A DNA stretch of 64,000 bases from a bacterium (lineage in GTDB: Bacteria > CSSED10-310 > JAFGSJ01), in contig JAFGSJ010000095.1 of NCBI GenBank assembly GCA_016934675.1, positions 1 to 64,000 on the forward strand. Direction: 5' to 3'. Shown here piece after piece: positions 1-7,902 of this stretch. Numbering within the stretch: position 1 is the stretch's first letter; each line of letters starts with the position of its first letter. The notes beneath the pieces are model-generated. The model ran no database searches and was not told the origin of the DNA. It saw only the letters and a program-made list of their open reading frames with translations. The position numbers and the translations under genes were made by a program.

Positions 1-132
1 CAGCAGCGATTCAGTGAATTCCGGTCGTATTTTCAGACCAAGAAGGAGCGAGAGGGCAAGCCGATCCAGTCCTGTCGGGCGGCAGTGCCGGGAGGTCTCC
101 TGGATATCTATTCCATCCGGAAGTTGACCTGA
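1..132 (+). CDS. 3' end of a truncated unknown gene
   Basis: Frame 1 is open from the window edge to a TGA at 130-132 and gives 43 residues ending in SIRKLT. The fragment is hydrophilic and basic, with no recognisable motif. Its start lies outside the window, so it may be the tail of a larger protein or a chance open frame. The next 690 bp contain no convincing gene, so there is no operon context. Seen: the open frame and stop. Inferred: that it is coding. Confidence 0.35.
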   Translation, partial: QQRFSEFRSYFQTKKEREGKPIQSCRAAVPGGLLDIYSIRKLT

Positions 133-514
133 GTCATTCTTTTCTTTTCCGGTCATCCTGAAAATCGTTATCTCGGCTATCTGTTCAAACAATAATTATT
201 GAAGGAAAATTAATCTTTATTCGAGTACAAGGTACACGTGTGTTCTCAGTAGCTGATCTGTCTCTCGATTGAGAGGAGTTTTCAAGGATATTTTTCCATT
301 TTTTTGATCAAGCTTCGTCTATATCTTACCTAAAACCACCAAAAATTCATTAGTGTGCTTTATCTTAATGTCCCTATCTCATATCTCTCACGAACAAGTA
401 TGCCTGTCATGGATGAAATAACAAAATAAAACGTGTTTTTGCAACAATGATATGGTTTGTTGTTCCATGTTTACATGGGCACTTCATCGTTCAACTACAA
501 AAGCCAACTGAGAC

Positions 515-557
515 AAGCATATTCGAATGTCCCAGAAAAGCATATTCGAATGTCCCA
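515..557. repeat. Direct repeat, 20-bp unit with 23-bp period
   Basis: The 20-bp unit AAGCATATTCGAATGTCCCA occurs exactly at 515-534 and again at 538-557. It contains the palindrome ATTCGAAT and ends in TGTCCCA, which resembles the TGTCCC half of the TGACTGTCCC motif found elsewhere in this window. Function unknown. Confidence 0.8.
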
Positions 558-720
558 CTCTCCACTCTACACACTACACTACACACCCCACTCTCCACAT
601 ACCACATAACATAATTTCCTCTGACTGTCCCCTCCCTCCTCCCTCTCATCCTTCTCCTTCTCTCTCCTTCTCCCTTCTTCTCCCTTCTCTTGTTGACTTC
701 TCTTGTTGACTGTCCCTCTT
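556..720 (+). other. Pyrimidine-rich tract
   Basis: About 165 bp of the + strand are strongly pyrimidine-biased, with runs of CT, CCT and TTC. It includes a perfect 13-bp tandem duplication (TTCTCTTGTTGAC at 685-697 and 698-710) and TGACTGTCCC at 622-631 and 707-716. About 40 bp later the + strand becomes purine-rich (about 757-820). Such tracts can form non-B DNA, but no function is shown. Confidence 0.7.
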
Positions 721-822
721 TACCATATATTGCCAGTTTTTGATTATCATGATATGAGGGTGGAGAATATGCGAGGAGGAGAGTAGGAGAGTAGAGAGTA
801 GGAATAGGAAAGGGAAAATGGG

Positions 823-2283
823 ATGAACAGGGATTCAGTCGCGATAATAGGAGCGGGGATTGGTGGGTTGGTAGTGGGTGCATATTGTGCTCAACGTGGT
901 TTTCGCGTTGAAGTATTCGAACAGAGTCAGCAAGCGGGGGGGTGTTGTCAGAGTTTCACGCGGAAAGAACATCGGTTCGATGCTGCAGCCAGTATATTCA
1001 TCGGTCTTGGGGACAGAGGATATAATCCTCTATATCAAATGTACAAGGAGTTCAGCCATGGACCGAAATCCATCGAGTTGGAGCCAAGTTTCAAGATTAT
1101 GAAGAATGGGAGTGTTATCCGGGTCCATGGCGACTTTGACCATTATCTGCGTGATCTCGAAGAGCATATTCCATGTGCTTCGGGGCAGATGAGGGCATAT
1201 TACAAACGGATAGGTAAGATCAGGAAAGCTATCGATCGGCTTCCCTTTCACCGTCCTTTTCGTTTTTCTGCTCAGCTTGGTTGGTTTCTTAAAAATTTCT
1301 GGACCATCCCACTTTTTATAGTCAATGATAATCGTTCTATTTTCGATGTTCTGAAAAGAAGTGTCACAAGTTCAGTGCTCAGATCGGTAATTGAAGCCCA
1401 ACTTCAAGTATTTGCAATGGATAATATCCGTGATTGTCCGGCCATTTTGGGAGCACTTCTTTTTACTGAGCTACACCGGGGTGGTATTTATTATCCTCAG
1501 GGCGGATCGGGTGAACTCACCAGAAGCCTCGTCAAGACAATTAATGCTCATGGAGGAATGATTCACTATACTGCGACGGTGACTGAAATTATCGTTAGGA
1601 ATGGTTCAGTTCGAGGTCTGAAACTAGCTGATGGCAATTCTATTGACACGAGTCTGGTGGTTTCGAATGCCAGTGCCTGGTCGACTTTCGGTAAACTGGT
1701 CGATAAACAGCATGTGCCTGATAAATTATTGAATCGAGTACACAATTTAAAACCGACATCATCTGTTTTCATTATCTATCTCTCGATGGAAAGGCAATTC
1801 ACAGAAGGGGGATTTGATGTCCACAATATTTGGTCAGCAGGTGATGGTCTACCAGCGATGATGTTGTCCATCCCTTCGTTGATCGATAACGGTGCAGCAC
1901 CCATAGGCAAGCACGCTGGTATGTTATATACCGAAGCCCAGTATAGTAATTGGAAGAGTAAATCTGATTATCAGGAACGCAAACGAATTGAAACAGAAAG
2001 AATATTAGGAATGATCGAGAAACGAGTGCCCGGTTTCCGTGCTTCGACCGAAGTCCTTGCCACCTCTACACCAATATCAATAGAACGGCATACTGGTCGT
2101 GACTTCGGATCGATCGGCGGCCCCAAGTCAAATCTTGAACAATGGCAGGCTCGCAACCTGCCAAACCGAACCCCAATCAAAGGTCTGTTTTTGGCTGGAG
2201 ACTCGACCTTTCCCGGAGCAGGTGTTGTAGCCGTGACCGTGTCAGGAATGATGACGGCTGACGAAATATTAGCCATGAGTTGA
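823..2283 (+). CDS. FAD-dependent CrtI/CrtISO-like oxidoreductase
   Basis: A 486-residue flavoprotein of the phytoene desaturase / carotenoid isomerase / amine oxidase superfamily. The N terminus carries the dinucleotide-binding fingerprint GAGIGG (residues 10-15) followed by a VEVFEQ strand with the ribose-binding Glu. Near the C terminus, FLAGDSTFPGAGV (about 456-468) is the second FAD-binding motif of CrtI-type enzymes. Length matches that family (about 490-510). The substrate is unknown: no phytoene synthase or other carotenoid gene lies nearby, and many relatives act on other polyprenoids. The ATG at 823 follows a purine-rich leader with AAAGGG. The gene stands alone, convergent with the next one. 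Confidence 0.85.
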   Translation: MNRDSVAIIGAGIGGLVVGAYCAQRGFRVEVFEQSQQAGGCCQSFTRKEHRFDAAASIFIGLGDRGYNPLYQMYKEFSHGPKSIELEPSFKIMKNGSVIRVHGDFDHYLRDLEEHIPCASGQMRAYYKRIGKIRKAIDRLPFHRPFRFSAQLGWFLKNFWTIPLFIVNDNRSIFDVLKRSVTSSVLRSVIEAQLQVFAMDNIRDCPAILGALLFTELHRGGIYYPQGGSGELTRSLVKTINAHGGMIHYTATVTEIIVRNGSVRGLKLADGNSIDTSLVVSNASAWSTFGKLVDKQHVPDKLLNRVHNLKPTSSVFIIYLSMERQFTEGGFDVHNIWSAGDGLPAMMLSIPSLIDNGAAPIGKHAGMLYTEAQYSNWKSKSDYQERKRIETERILGMIEKRVPGFRASTEVLATSTPISIERHTGRDFGSIGGPKSNLEQWQARNLPNRTPIKGLFLAGDSTFPGAGVVAVTVSGMMTADEILAMS

Positions 2284-2347
2284 TAAAAATAATTTAGAAT
2301 TTTCGTGAGTCTATCATTGATGCTCAGTATGTATCAGAACCTGTCCA

Positions 2348-2378
2348 ATCAGAATGATCCGGGAGCACTAATTCTGAT
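2348..2378. terminator. Inverted repeat between convergent genes
   Basis: ATCAGAAT (2348-2355) and ATTCTGAT (2371-2378) are perfect inverted copies separated by 15 nt, midway between two convergent stop codons. It could be a bidirectional transcript end, but neither side has a clear T run and the loop is long, so this is weak. Confidence 0.25.
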
Positions 2379-2401
2379 CCCATCCTGATGAATTCATGAA
2401 T

Positions 2402-4504
2402 CTAAAAAACAAGGATCAAAACAGCAAGGCATGCACCCAGAAAAAAGGATAGAAAGAGCGCTACCTGGTTGGGATAATTCATCCGGATGGAGTATGTCCC
2501 GGGCATAGGTGCTTTAAAGGCCAGTTGGCCATTCATTTCGATCGGGTCCAATTGCATTTGTTTAGAGGCCAGTCGCCAATATGGACAGAAGTTTTGATCG
2601 AGTACGATCTTTGAGTCACCGGTTACACGGTTCAGAGTGATATCAAGAAATAAAGGGCCGTATCTGGTCAAGGTAGCATTCCCCGACCCAAGGACCTGGA
2701 GGTCTCTCGTCTGATCGCGATCCTGCACCCGAAAAACAGTCAAATTTTGATATTCTCCCTTTTTTTCAAAATGCCGGGGATGTTCGATGAAAAAATGCGT
2801 GGCACATTGACTCCAGGTGACGATTGTGGCTACATTCCATTTTTGACAATGATTGTACATATCAGTATCAGTAAACTGAGTAATCGGTTTACCGTAAAAA
2901 GTGCCAGAGGTTATGGTGTTGAACCGGAAACGCGAATAATGATAGGCGTCAGCACCGGGATTCGAGAGAAATTCTCGACCTGTCAGCAACTGGAGATAAC
3001 CCAGGTAGTGGGGAAGGGTGGCTTGTTCACTTCTTTGGTCAGTGCTTGAAGCATTCCAGCGGGCTGCATTTTCAGCCAAGACCCGGCCTGGTCCTGAATC
3101 CTGGATGAGCTCGATCAAGGGTTGAAAAGAGGAGATCGGTCTCTGGGTAATCCGTTGCGGAAAAGGCAGATAAGCCAGAAACATAAACAGAAGCGTGACC
3201 AGGGCCACCAGCCATAGTTTCACGAACCGGGACTGTTTTATAAAATACCCGATCAAAACACATGCAAGCGTTCCGGTGACGTAATCACTGCGACTGATGG
3301 CGAATCCAATTATCTCAGTCGTTTTGAAGGGGAGCATCATAAAAAAGAACCAGGCCATGCCCAGCCAGAATTTCAATGCTTGAGAATAGTCACGACTGAA
3401 GGTTAGCGGTATCAGAAAAAGCAGCAGCAGGCCATGTGTGCCCCACTCGGACCAGAAATAGGGTTGAACTAGCATCATAGAAAATTGCTTAAGACTGAAC
3501 ATTACACCTTCCTCGGCAATTTTGCTCGAAGTAATGGCCAGATTATGAAGTTGCCAATGCATGATCAGATAGGGTGTGATCGCCAGGCCAATAATCGGAA
3601 AAAGCAAAAATCTTCGTTTTTTTAAAGGATCGTAAGATAGACTGATCAAAAAATCTCCAGCCATGAAGAGCATGGTGAAGAGGAAGAAACTGGTATGAAT
3701 ATGCATAGCCAGGACAGCTCCTAACAAAGTCACGAGTAACCAGCTTTTTTTCTTTTGAGTGGAAGCCAGTTTGAAAGTGGCGGTACATATGAAGAAAAAC
3801 AATTGGCCATAAAGAGCGGTGACCATGCCGTTTAAATACGATCTGAGATTCATTTGCAGAAATATCAGGAAGATACTGGTGAACAGCCAAGCACAGCGTC
3901 GATTTTGGTTATATGCTGTCACCCAGATCAAGAAAGCCCAGGGCAAACAGAATAAGGCTAAGTAAACAAGCAGATGAAAAGCAACCGGCCCATCAAACAC
4001 GAGCATGAGTGGCAACATCAGAAATGACAGGTCCTTACTGAAATCCAGAAAGGAGGGATAGCCTCCCAGAAAATTGTGCTCCCAGCCAAAGAGAACTCCG
4101 GCTTTCAGATTGGCTGCATTGCGCATGCTGACATAATACTGATAGGGAAAATCACCATGGTAAATGAGTTGATCGAGTTTCAAGGGTGATAACATGTAAA
4201 AAACCAGACATATGAAACAGATATAGAGGATGCAGGTCGACATGGGATGGGTGATCAATACCCAGAATCGATCTGATTGTGTCGTTGTGTTTTCAGAGTG
4301 GCTGGTCCATCTTTTTTTGGTTCTGACCAGCTCCCAGAGCAAAACGATAATACTTGTCACACAGACAATTCTCCACACCAGGAATATAAGGGGTTCAGCA
4401 TGAGGCAAGTGCTCATACAATAAGGCTGCGAGCTGACCTGATGACGGAAGTGACACGGCCAGGTTGAGCACGATTAGAGCAGTAAAGATGATAATCGAGA
4501 TCAC
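2402..4504 (-). CDS. Large polytopic membrane protein, possibly GT-C or PTPS-related
   Basis: A 700-residue integral membrane protein. About a dozen hydrophobic segments occupy roughly residues 1-460, followed by a soluble region (about 470-680) and a final hydrophobic segment at the C terminus. The loop before residue 150 contains YHGDFPYQYYVS and, further on, FLGGYPSFLDFSKD, resembling the acidic first loops of GT-C glycosyltransferases and of the family annotated as 6-pyruvoyl-tetrahydropterin synthase-related membrane proteins. Substrate unknown. The start is GTG at 4504 with only a weak AGAAG upstream. The gene downstream of the XPB-like helicase runs in the same direction 74 bp away. 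Confidence 0.7.
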   Translation of the reverse strand: MISIIIFTALIVLNLAVSLPSSGQLAALLYEHLPHAEPLIFLVWRIVCVTSIIVLLWELVRTKKRWTSHSENTTTQSDRFWVLITHPMSTCILYICFICLVFYMLSPLKLDQLIYHGDFPYQYYVSMRNAANLKAGVLFGWEHNFLGGYPSFLDFSKDLSFLMLPLMLVFDGPVAFHLLVYLALFCLPWAFLIWVTAYNQNRRCAWLFTSIFLIFLQMNLRSYLNGMVTALYGQLFFFICTATFKLASTQKKKSWLLVTLLGAVLAMHIHTSFFLFTMLFMAGDFLISLSYDPLKKRRFLLFPIIGLAITPYLIMHWQLHNLAITSSKIAEEGVMFSLKQFSMMLVQPYFWSEWGTHGLLLLFLIPLTFSRDYSQALKFWLGMAWFFFMMLPFKTTEIIGFAISRSDYVTGTLACVLIGYFIKQSRFVKLWLVALVTLLFMFLAYLPFPQRITQRPISSFQPLIELIQDSGPGRVLAENAARWNASSTDQRSEQATLPHYLGYLQLLTGREFLSNPGADAYHYSRFRFNTITSGTFYGKPITQFTDTDMYNHCQKWNVATIVTWSQCATHFFIEHPRHFEKKGEYQNLTVFRVQDRDQTRDLQVLGSGNATLTRYGPLFLDITLNRVTGDSKIVLDQNFCPYWRLASKQMQLDPIEMNGQLAFKAPMPGTYSIRMNYPNQVALFLSFFLGACLAVLILVF

Positions 4505-4578
4505 CGTTTTTCTTCTCTCGAGGCAGTTGTTATCCTGGACAGATTGTCTACCATGTCATGGAGTTTCAACGATTACCT

Positions 4579-6267
4579 TTATTGAATCTGACCATCGTAG
4601 GTCTTGATCGTGTACTTGTAACCTTGTTCGGTTAAAAACAATTGACGATGAGTTGAAAAGTCCTGGTCACGTGAATTTTTTGTCACCAGGGTGTAGAAAA
4701 TGGCGCCTTTGCCGCTATCCTTTGGTCGGAGAATGCGTCCCAGACGTTGGGCTTCCTCCTGACGGGAACCGAATGTCCCGGAAATCTGAATGGCCACATT
4801 GGCATCGGGAAGATCTATGGCAAAATTCGCCACTTTGGATACGACCAGAACCGGTATTTCACCCCGCCGGAACTTGTCATACAAGATATCACGGTCGCTG
4901 TTATTGACTTGCCCGGTGATAAGCGGAGCATTAACCATTTTGGCAACTTTACGTAATTGATTCAGATAATGCCCGATGATCAGGACACGATCTCCCTGAT
5001 GTCGGGCCAGCAGTTGAGTAATAACTTCCATTTTTTCCGGATTTTCAGCAGCCAAGCGATATTTTCGCCGGATTGGCAGGGTCGCATATTCGTAGCGTTG
5101 CTCATCGGGCAGAGCACAGCGGATTTCGATGCACTCGGCCTGAGCAATCCAACCGCGTCGTTCGAGGTCTTTCCAGGGAATGTCATATTTTTTTGGTCCG
5201 ATCAGACTGAAAACGTCGCTCTCGAGACCGTCCTCCCTGACCAGGGTCGCAGTCAAACCCAATCTCCGTCTGGCTTGAATCTCGGAGGTGATCCGGAAAA
5301 CAGGAGCAGGCAGGAGATGGACCTCATCATAGATGATCAACCCCCAATTCCGTTCGGTAAATATCTTGAAATGAGGAAATTCATCTTCTTTACGCCGACG
5401 ATAGGTTACCATTTGATAGGTTGATATAGTTACCGGTGCAAACTCTTTGCACTCGCCGGTATATTCACCGATATCATCTTCCGTCAAAAATGTTTTATCC
5501 AATATTTCTTGGTGCCACTGGTGTACGGCCGTAATGTTCGTGACTAGGATCAGAGTATGACAGTTCAGCCGGGACATGGCGCCGAGACCGATCATGGTCT
5601 TGCCCGCACCACACGGTAAAACGATGATGCCACTGCCACCCCGCTCGGAACCACCGGCATAAAAAATATCAGTCGCTTCCTGTTGATAATTTCGCAAGCC
5701 AAATTCATTCTGAGACAAGGTCATTTGCCGTAACCTGACTTCAAGCGGATCGCCTTCGAGATAACCCGCCAGGTCCTCGACCGGGTAACCCAGTTTGATC
5801 AGGGCTTGTTTGAGCCGACCCCGATAAAAATCCTGGAACTCGATCTCCAGAGGACTCAACCTCTCTGAAAGGAATTTTTCGATACCACGCACATTCCAGA
5901 TTTCTTCCATGATGAAGCGATCATCGCTCTCGAGGACGAGATAGCCTTTCTTTTCGCCATGCTTCACCAGGCGAAGCTTGCCATAACGACTCATCATATC
6001 GTTGATGAAAAAAATGATATTCTGAGGCAGACTATACCGCGAATGCTCTTCTAAAAAAGCAACGATCTGAGCAGTCGTAATCAGAGAGGAAGCAGCATTC
6101 CACAAAGAAATCGGAGTAATACGATACGTGTGAACAAACTCGGGACTCTTTTCCAACTCGGTGAAAGTCAATAATTTGTCTCGGACTACCGTATACAGAG
6201 GATGATTGACCTCGACCAGTATGGTCTGGTCTGACTGCACAATCAAAGGCTTGCCTGCTCCTTCCAT
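4579..6267 (-). CDS. XPB/Rad25-type DEAD/DEAH helicase
   Basis: A superfamily 2 helicase related to XPB. Counting from the chosen start, it has Walker A CGAGKT at about 217-222, a DEVH box (YDEVHLL) near 320, motif III LTATL near 345, and motif VI RLGRILRPK near 515. The N-terminal region before the helicase core resembles the damage-recognition part of bacterial XPB. The ATP-driven unwinding role in DNA repair is known from the family, not shown here. I prefer ATG at 6267, which gives 562 residues opening MEGAGKPLIVQSD, over an upstream TTG at 6360, because XPB homologues begin near a PLIVQSD-like segment and GAGG lies about 10 nt upstream. No XPF- or Bax1-type nuclease partner is adjacent. 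Confidence 0.9.
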   Translation of the reverse strand: MEGAGKPLIVQSDQTILVEVNHPLYTVVRDKLLTFTELEKSPEFVHTYRITPISLWNAASSLITTAQIVAFLEEHSRYSLPQNIIFFINDMMSRYGKLRLVKHGEKKGYLVLESDDRFIMEEIWNVRGIEKFLSERLSPLEIEFQDFYRGRLKQALIKLGYPVEDLAGYLEGDPLEVRLRQMTLSQNEFGLRNYQQEATDIFYAGGSERGGSGIIVLPCGAGKTMIGLGAMSRLNCHTLILVTNITAVHQWHQEILDKTFLTEDDIGEYTGECKEFAPVTISTYQMVTYRRRKEDEFPHFKIFTERNWGLIIYDEVHLLPAPVFRITSEIQARRRLGLTATLVREDGLESDVFSLIGPKKYDIPWKDLERRGWIAQAECIEIRCALPDEQRYEYATLPIRRKYRLAAENPEKMEVITQLLARHQGDRVLIIGHYLNQLRKVAKMVNAPLITGQVNNSDRDILYDKFRRGEIPVLVVSKVANFAIDLPDANVAIQISGTFGSRQEEAQRLGRILRPKDSGKGAIFYTLVTKNSRDQDFSTHRQLFLTEQGYKYTIKTYDGQIQ

Positions 6268-6440
6268 CTCAATCCGCCTCACTTTCCTTGCTGAACCTAG
6301 AGTTGTCGAACCTGTCTGCAGGTGAAAGCGGAGTATATCAGATATGAGAAAAGCGGGCAAGAAAATAATTCGTCAGTTCCTGATCAGTTCATAGCAAGCA
6401 TTTGCTGATCTTTACATATCCTCAAATGATGTCCAGGATT

Positions 6441-7550
6441 TTAAAGCAGTTCGGCAGTCCAATACTGATAATCAATGGTGAGCCGGATGTGACGTTCCCA
6501 ATGGATCAGGTCGGGCCGGTCCTCACAGCAATCGCCCGGTCCGCTGTAATCCATGGTTACAATGATATCGATCTGCCCCTGATCACCTGTCCAATGAACA
6601 CAAGTACCACTGTCATTCTGATCTTCATCAAACCAGACCGTGCCTTGGGTACAACTTGCGTGAAAGTTAAAAGGGATGCCGGTCAAGGGATAAAAACCCG
6701 TACCATCGTACCCGAAAGGATGCACCCAAAAACAGAAGGTGTTCCCCAAACCTGAATAATCGGAAAAACCTAGATCAATATGGACCGGATAGAGATACAA
6801 TTCAGCAAATGCAAAGATATCCTCAATTGCAATATCGTTTTGCACCAGATTAACCCGGATGACATTCGAGAGTATTTGATTATAATCATACCATTCCTGA
6901 TCTTCAGCCAATCTGAAGGAAGGTATCCAATCCGTTTCGATTACACCGGTCGTCGTAGACAGTCGTGGATTGCAACCATCGACGAAACAGCCTGACTCTG
7001 AGCTAAAGTCAAGACTGAAATCAGTAGCAGGCACTCCGGAACAGTTTAACCAGGCCTTGATATGTACCGGCGAATATGTTCCGGCTGAAGCATTATTTTC
7101 AGCCTGAATCTCGATCTTGATTTCCGGGGAATCCCCATAATAGTTAATCTGAAGATAGGCCAAGCGACCAATTGTATATGCAGTGACACAACCTCCTCCA
7201 GGAAAACAACCAGCCTGCAAAACCGTTCGGGCTAACCCCTGGTTATCAGTGGTGGCTGAAGTCGGCGTCAATGTCCCGAGATCTGTGCTAAATTCGATAC
7301 GAACTAAACTATACGGATTCCCATGCTGATCGGTGACCTTGGCCTCCAGTTCCAAAGTCGAGCTGTTATCAGCCGGTAACGAATACTCGCCATTGACCGA
7401 ATAAAACTCGATAATGATCTCGATAGGTGGATGAGGAGGAGGAAAATATTCATCGTCGTCATCGTCTTCAGAACATGCCCAGAATTGAGCGGTGATAAAA
7501 ACTGCGCTGATACCTATCAGCAGAGTGAAAAGAATACCATACTTTTTCAT
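6441..7550 (-). CDS. Predicted lipoprotein with bacterial Ig-like domain
   Basis: A 369-residue exported protein. The N terminus MKKYGILFTLL starts a hydrophobic signal sequence ending in FWAC, a non-ideal lipobox. Cys26 is followed by SEDDDDDEYF and a Pro-rich linker, a common layout for surface lipoproteins in some deltaproteobacterium-like groups. Residues about 45-120 (LPADNSSTLELEAKVTDQHG, then VRIEFSTDLGTLTP) match a Big-1/invasin Ig-like fold. The remainder is beta-rich with many Trp, Tyr and Cys residues and no known domain. The ATG at 7550 follows GGAGGTGGACC, a strong ribosome-binding site; an upstream start at 7607 lacks one. Adhesion or a structural surface role is inference. Confidence 0.75.
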   Translation of the reverse strand: MKKYGILFTLLIGISAVFITAQFWACSEDDDDDEYFPPPHPPIEIIIEFYSVNGEYSLPADNSSTLELEAKVTDQHGNPYSLVRIEFSTDLGTLTPTSATTDNQGLARTVLQAGCFPGGGCVTAYTIGRLAYLQINYYGDSPEIKIEIQAENNASAGTYSPVHIKAWLNCSGVPATDFSLDFSSESGCFVDGCNPRLSTTTGVIETDWIPSFRLAEDQEWYDYNQILSNVIRVNLVQNDIAIEDIFAFAELYLYPVHIDLGFSDYSGLGNTFCFWVHPFGYDGTGFYPLTGIPFNFHASCTQGTVWFDEDQNDSGTCVHWTGDQGQIDIIVTMDYSGPGDCCEDRPDLIHWERHIRLTIDYQYWTAELL

Positions 7551-7771
7551 GGTCCACCTCCAACAGAAAATTGCGACTAATTTCAATATAAGCAATTTTT
7601 GTGCCATCGGAGTAATTCGATCGTAATAATTCTGGATCTATTTATAATAAAAGGTTTATGGAGATATTTCTTAAAGAGGTACTTTATCGTGAGTTGGTTA
7701 GTGGTTGGGTCAGGATTTGATCAATTATGGCCGAGAGTGCTGTAAAATAGCCATTTCAGCGATTCGTAAGT

Positions 7772-7788
7772 GGGTCAAAAGTTGACCC
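7772..7788. repeat. Palindrome GGGTCA-N5-TGACCC, copy 1
   Basis: GGGTCAAAAGTTGACCC is a near-perfect inverted repeat (half-sites GGGTCAA/TTGACCC). A second copy sits 79 bp away at 7851-7867. The symmetric layout suggests an operator for a dimeric regulator, or a small dispersed repeat. It lies upstream of the lipoprotein gene on the minus strand. Confidence 0.6.
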
Positions 7789-7850
7789 AGGTCTAACTCA
7801 TTAAAGAGAAAGGTGTTGATCTAAAAATAGCTATCAGGAAGGGACGAAGT

Positions 7851-7867
7851 GGGTCAATAATTGACCC
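7851..7867. repeat. Palindrome GGGTCA-N5-TGACCC, copy 2
   Basis: GGGTCAATAATTGACCC repeats the 7772 palindrome with a changed centre and the same half-sites. It lies 36 bp from the end of the diguanylate cyclase gene. Each copy is preceded by a similar GT or AGT on the + strand. Confidence 0.6.
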
Positions 7868-7902
7868 GGTGTGAAAGAGGTCATTGTAGCAGGGAAAGTT
7901 AT

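Larger units (their letters stand above)
133..822. other. Long intergenic region with short repeats and skewed tracts
   Basis: No convincing gene here. The first 380 bp are AT-rich and unremarkable. From about 515 the composition changes sharply: a 23-bp-period direct repeat, a C/T-rich stretch with a 13-bp tandem duplication, and then a G/A-rich stretch running into the ribosome-binding site of the next gene. Open frames on either strand here have strongly biased composition (long Arg/Glu/Gly or Ser/Pro/His runs) and look like products of the skew. Confidence 0.6.
7551..7902. other. Intergenic region with paired palindromes
   Basis: There is no gene in this 352-bp gap between two minus-strand genes. 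It is AT-rich and holds two 17-bp near-identical palindromes, at 7772-7788 and 7851-7867. I see no convincing terminator for the upstream cyclase gene. Confidence 0.6.

Noticed and set aside
491-883. Minus-strand open frame of 130 codons
   Set aside because: Its Arg/Glu/Gly-rich product comes from the pyrimidine tract, and it overlaps the start of a well-supported gene.
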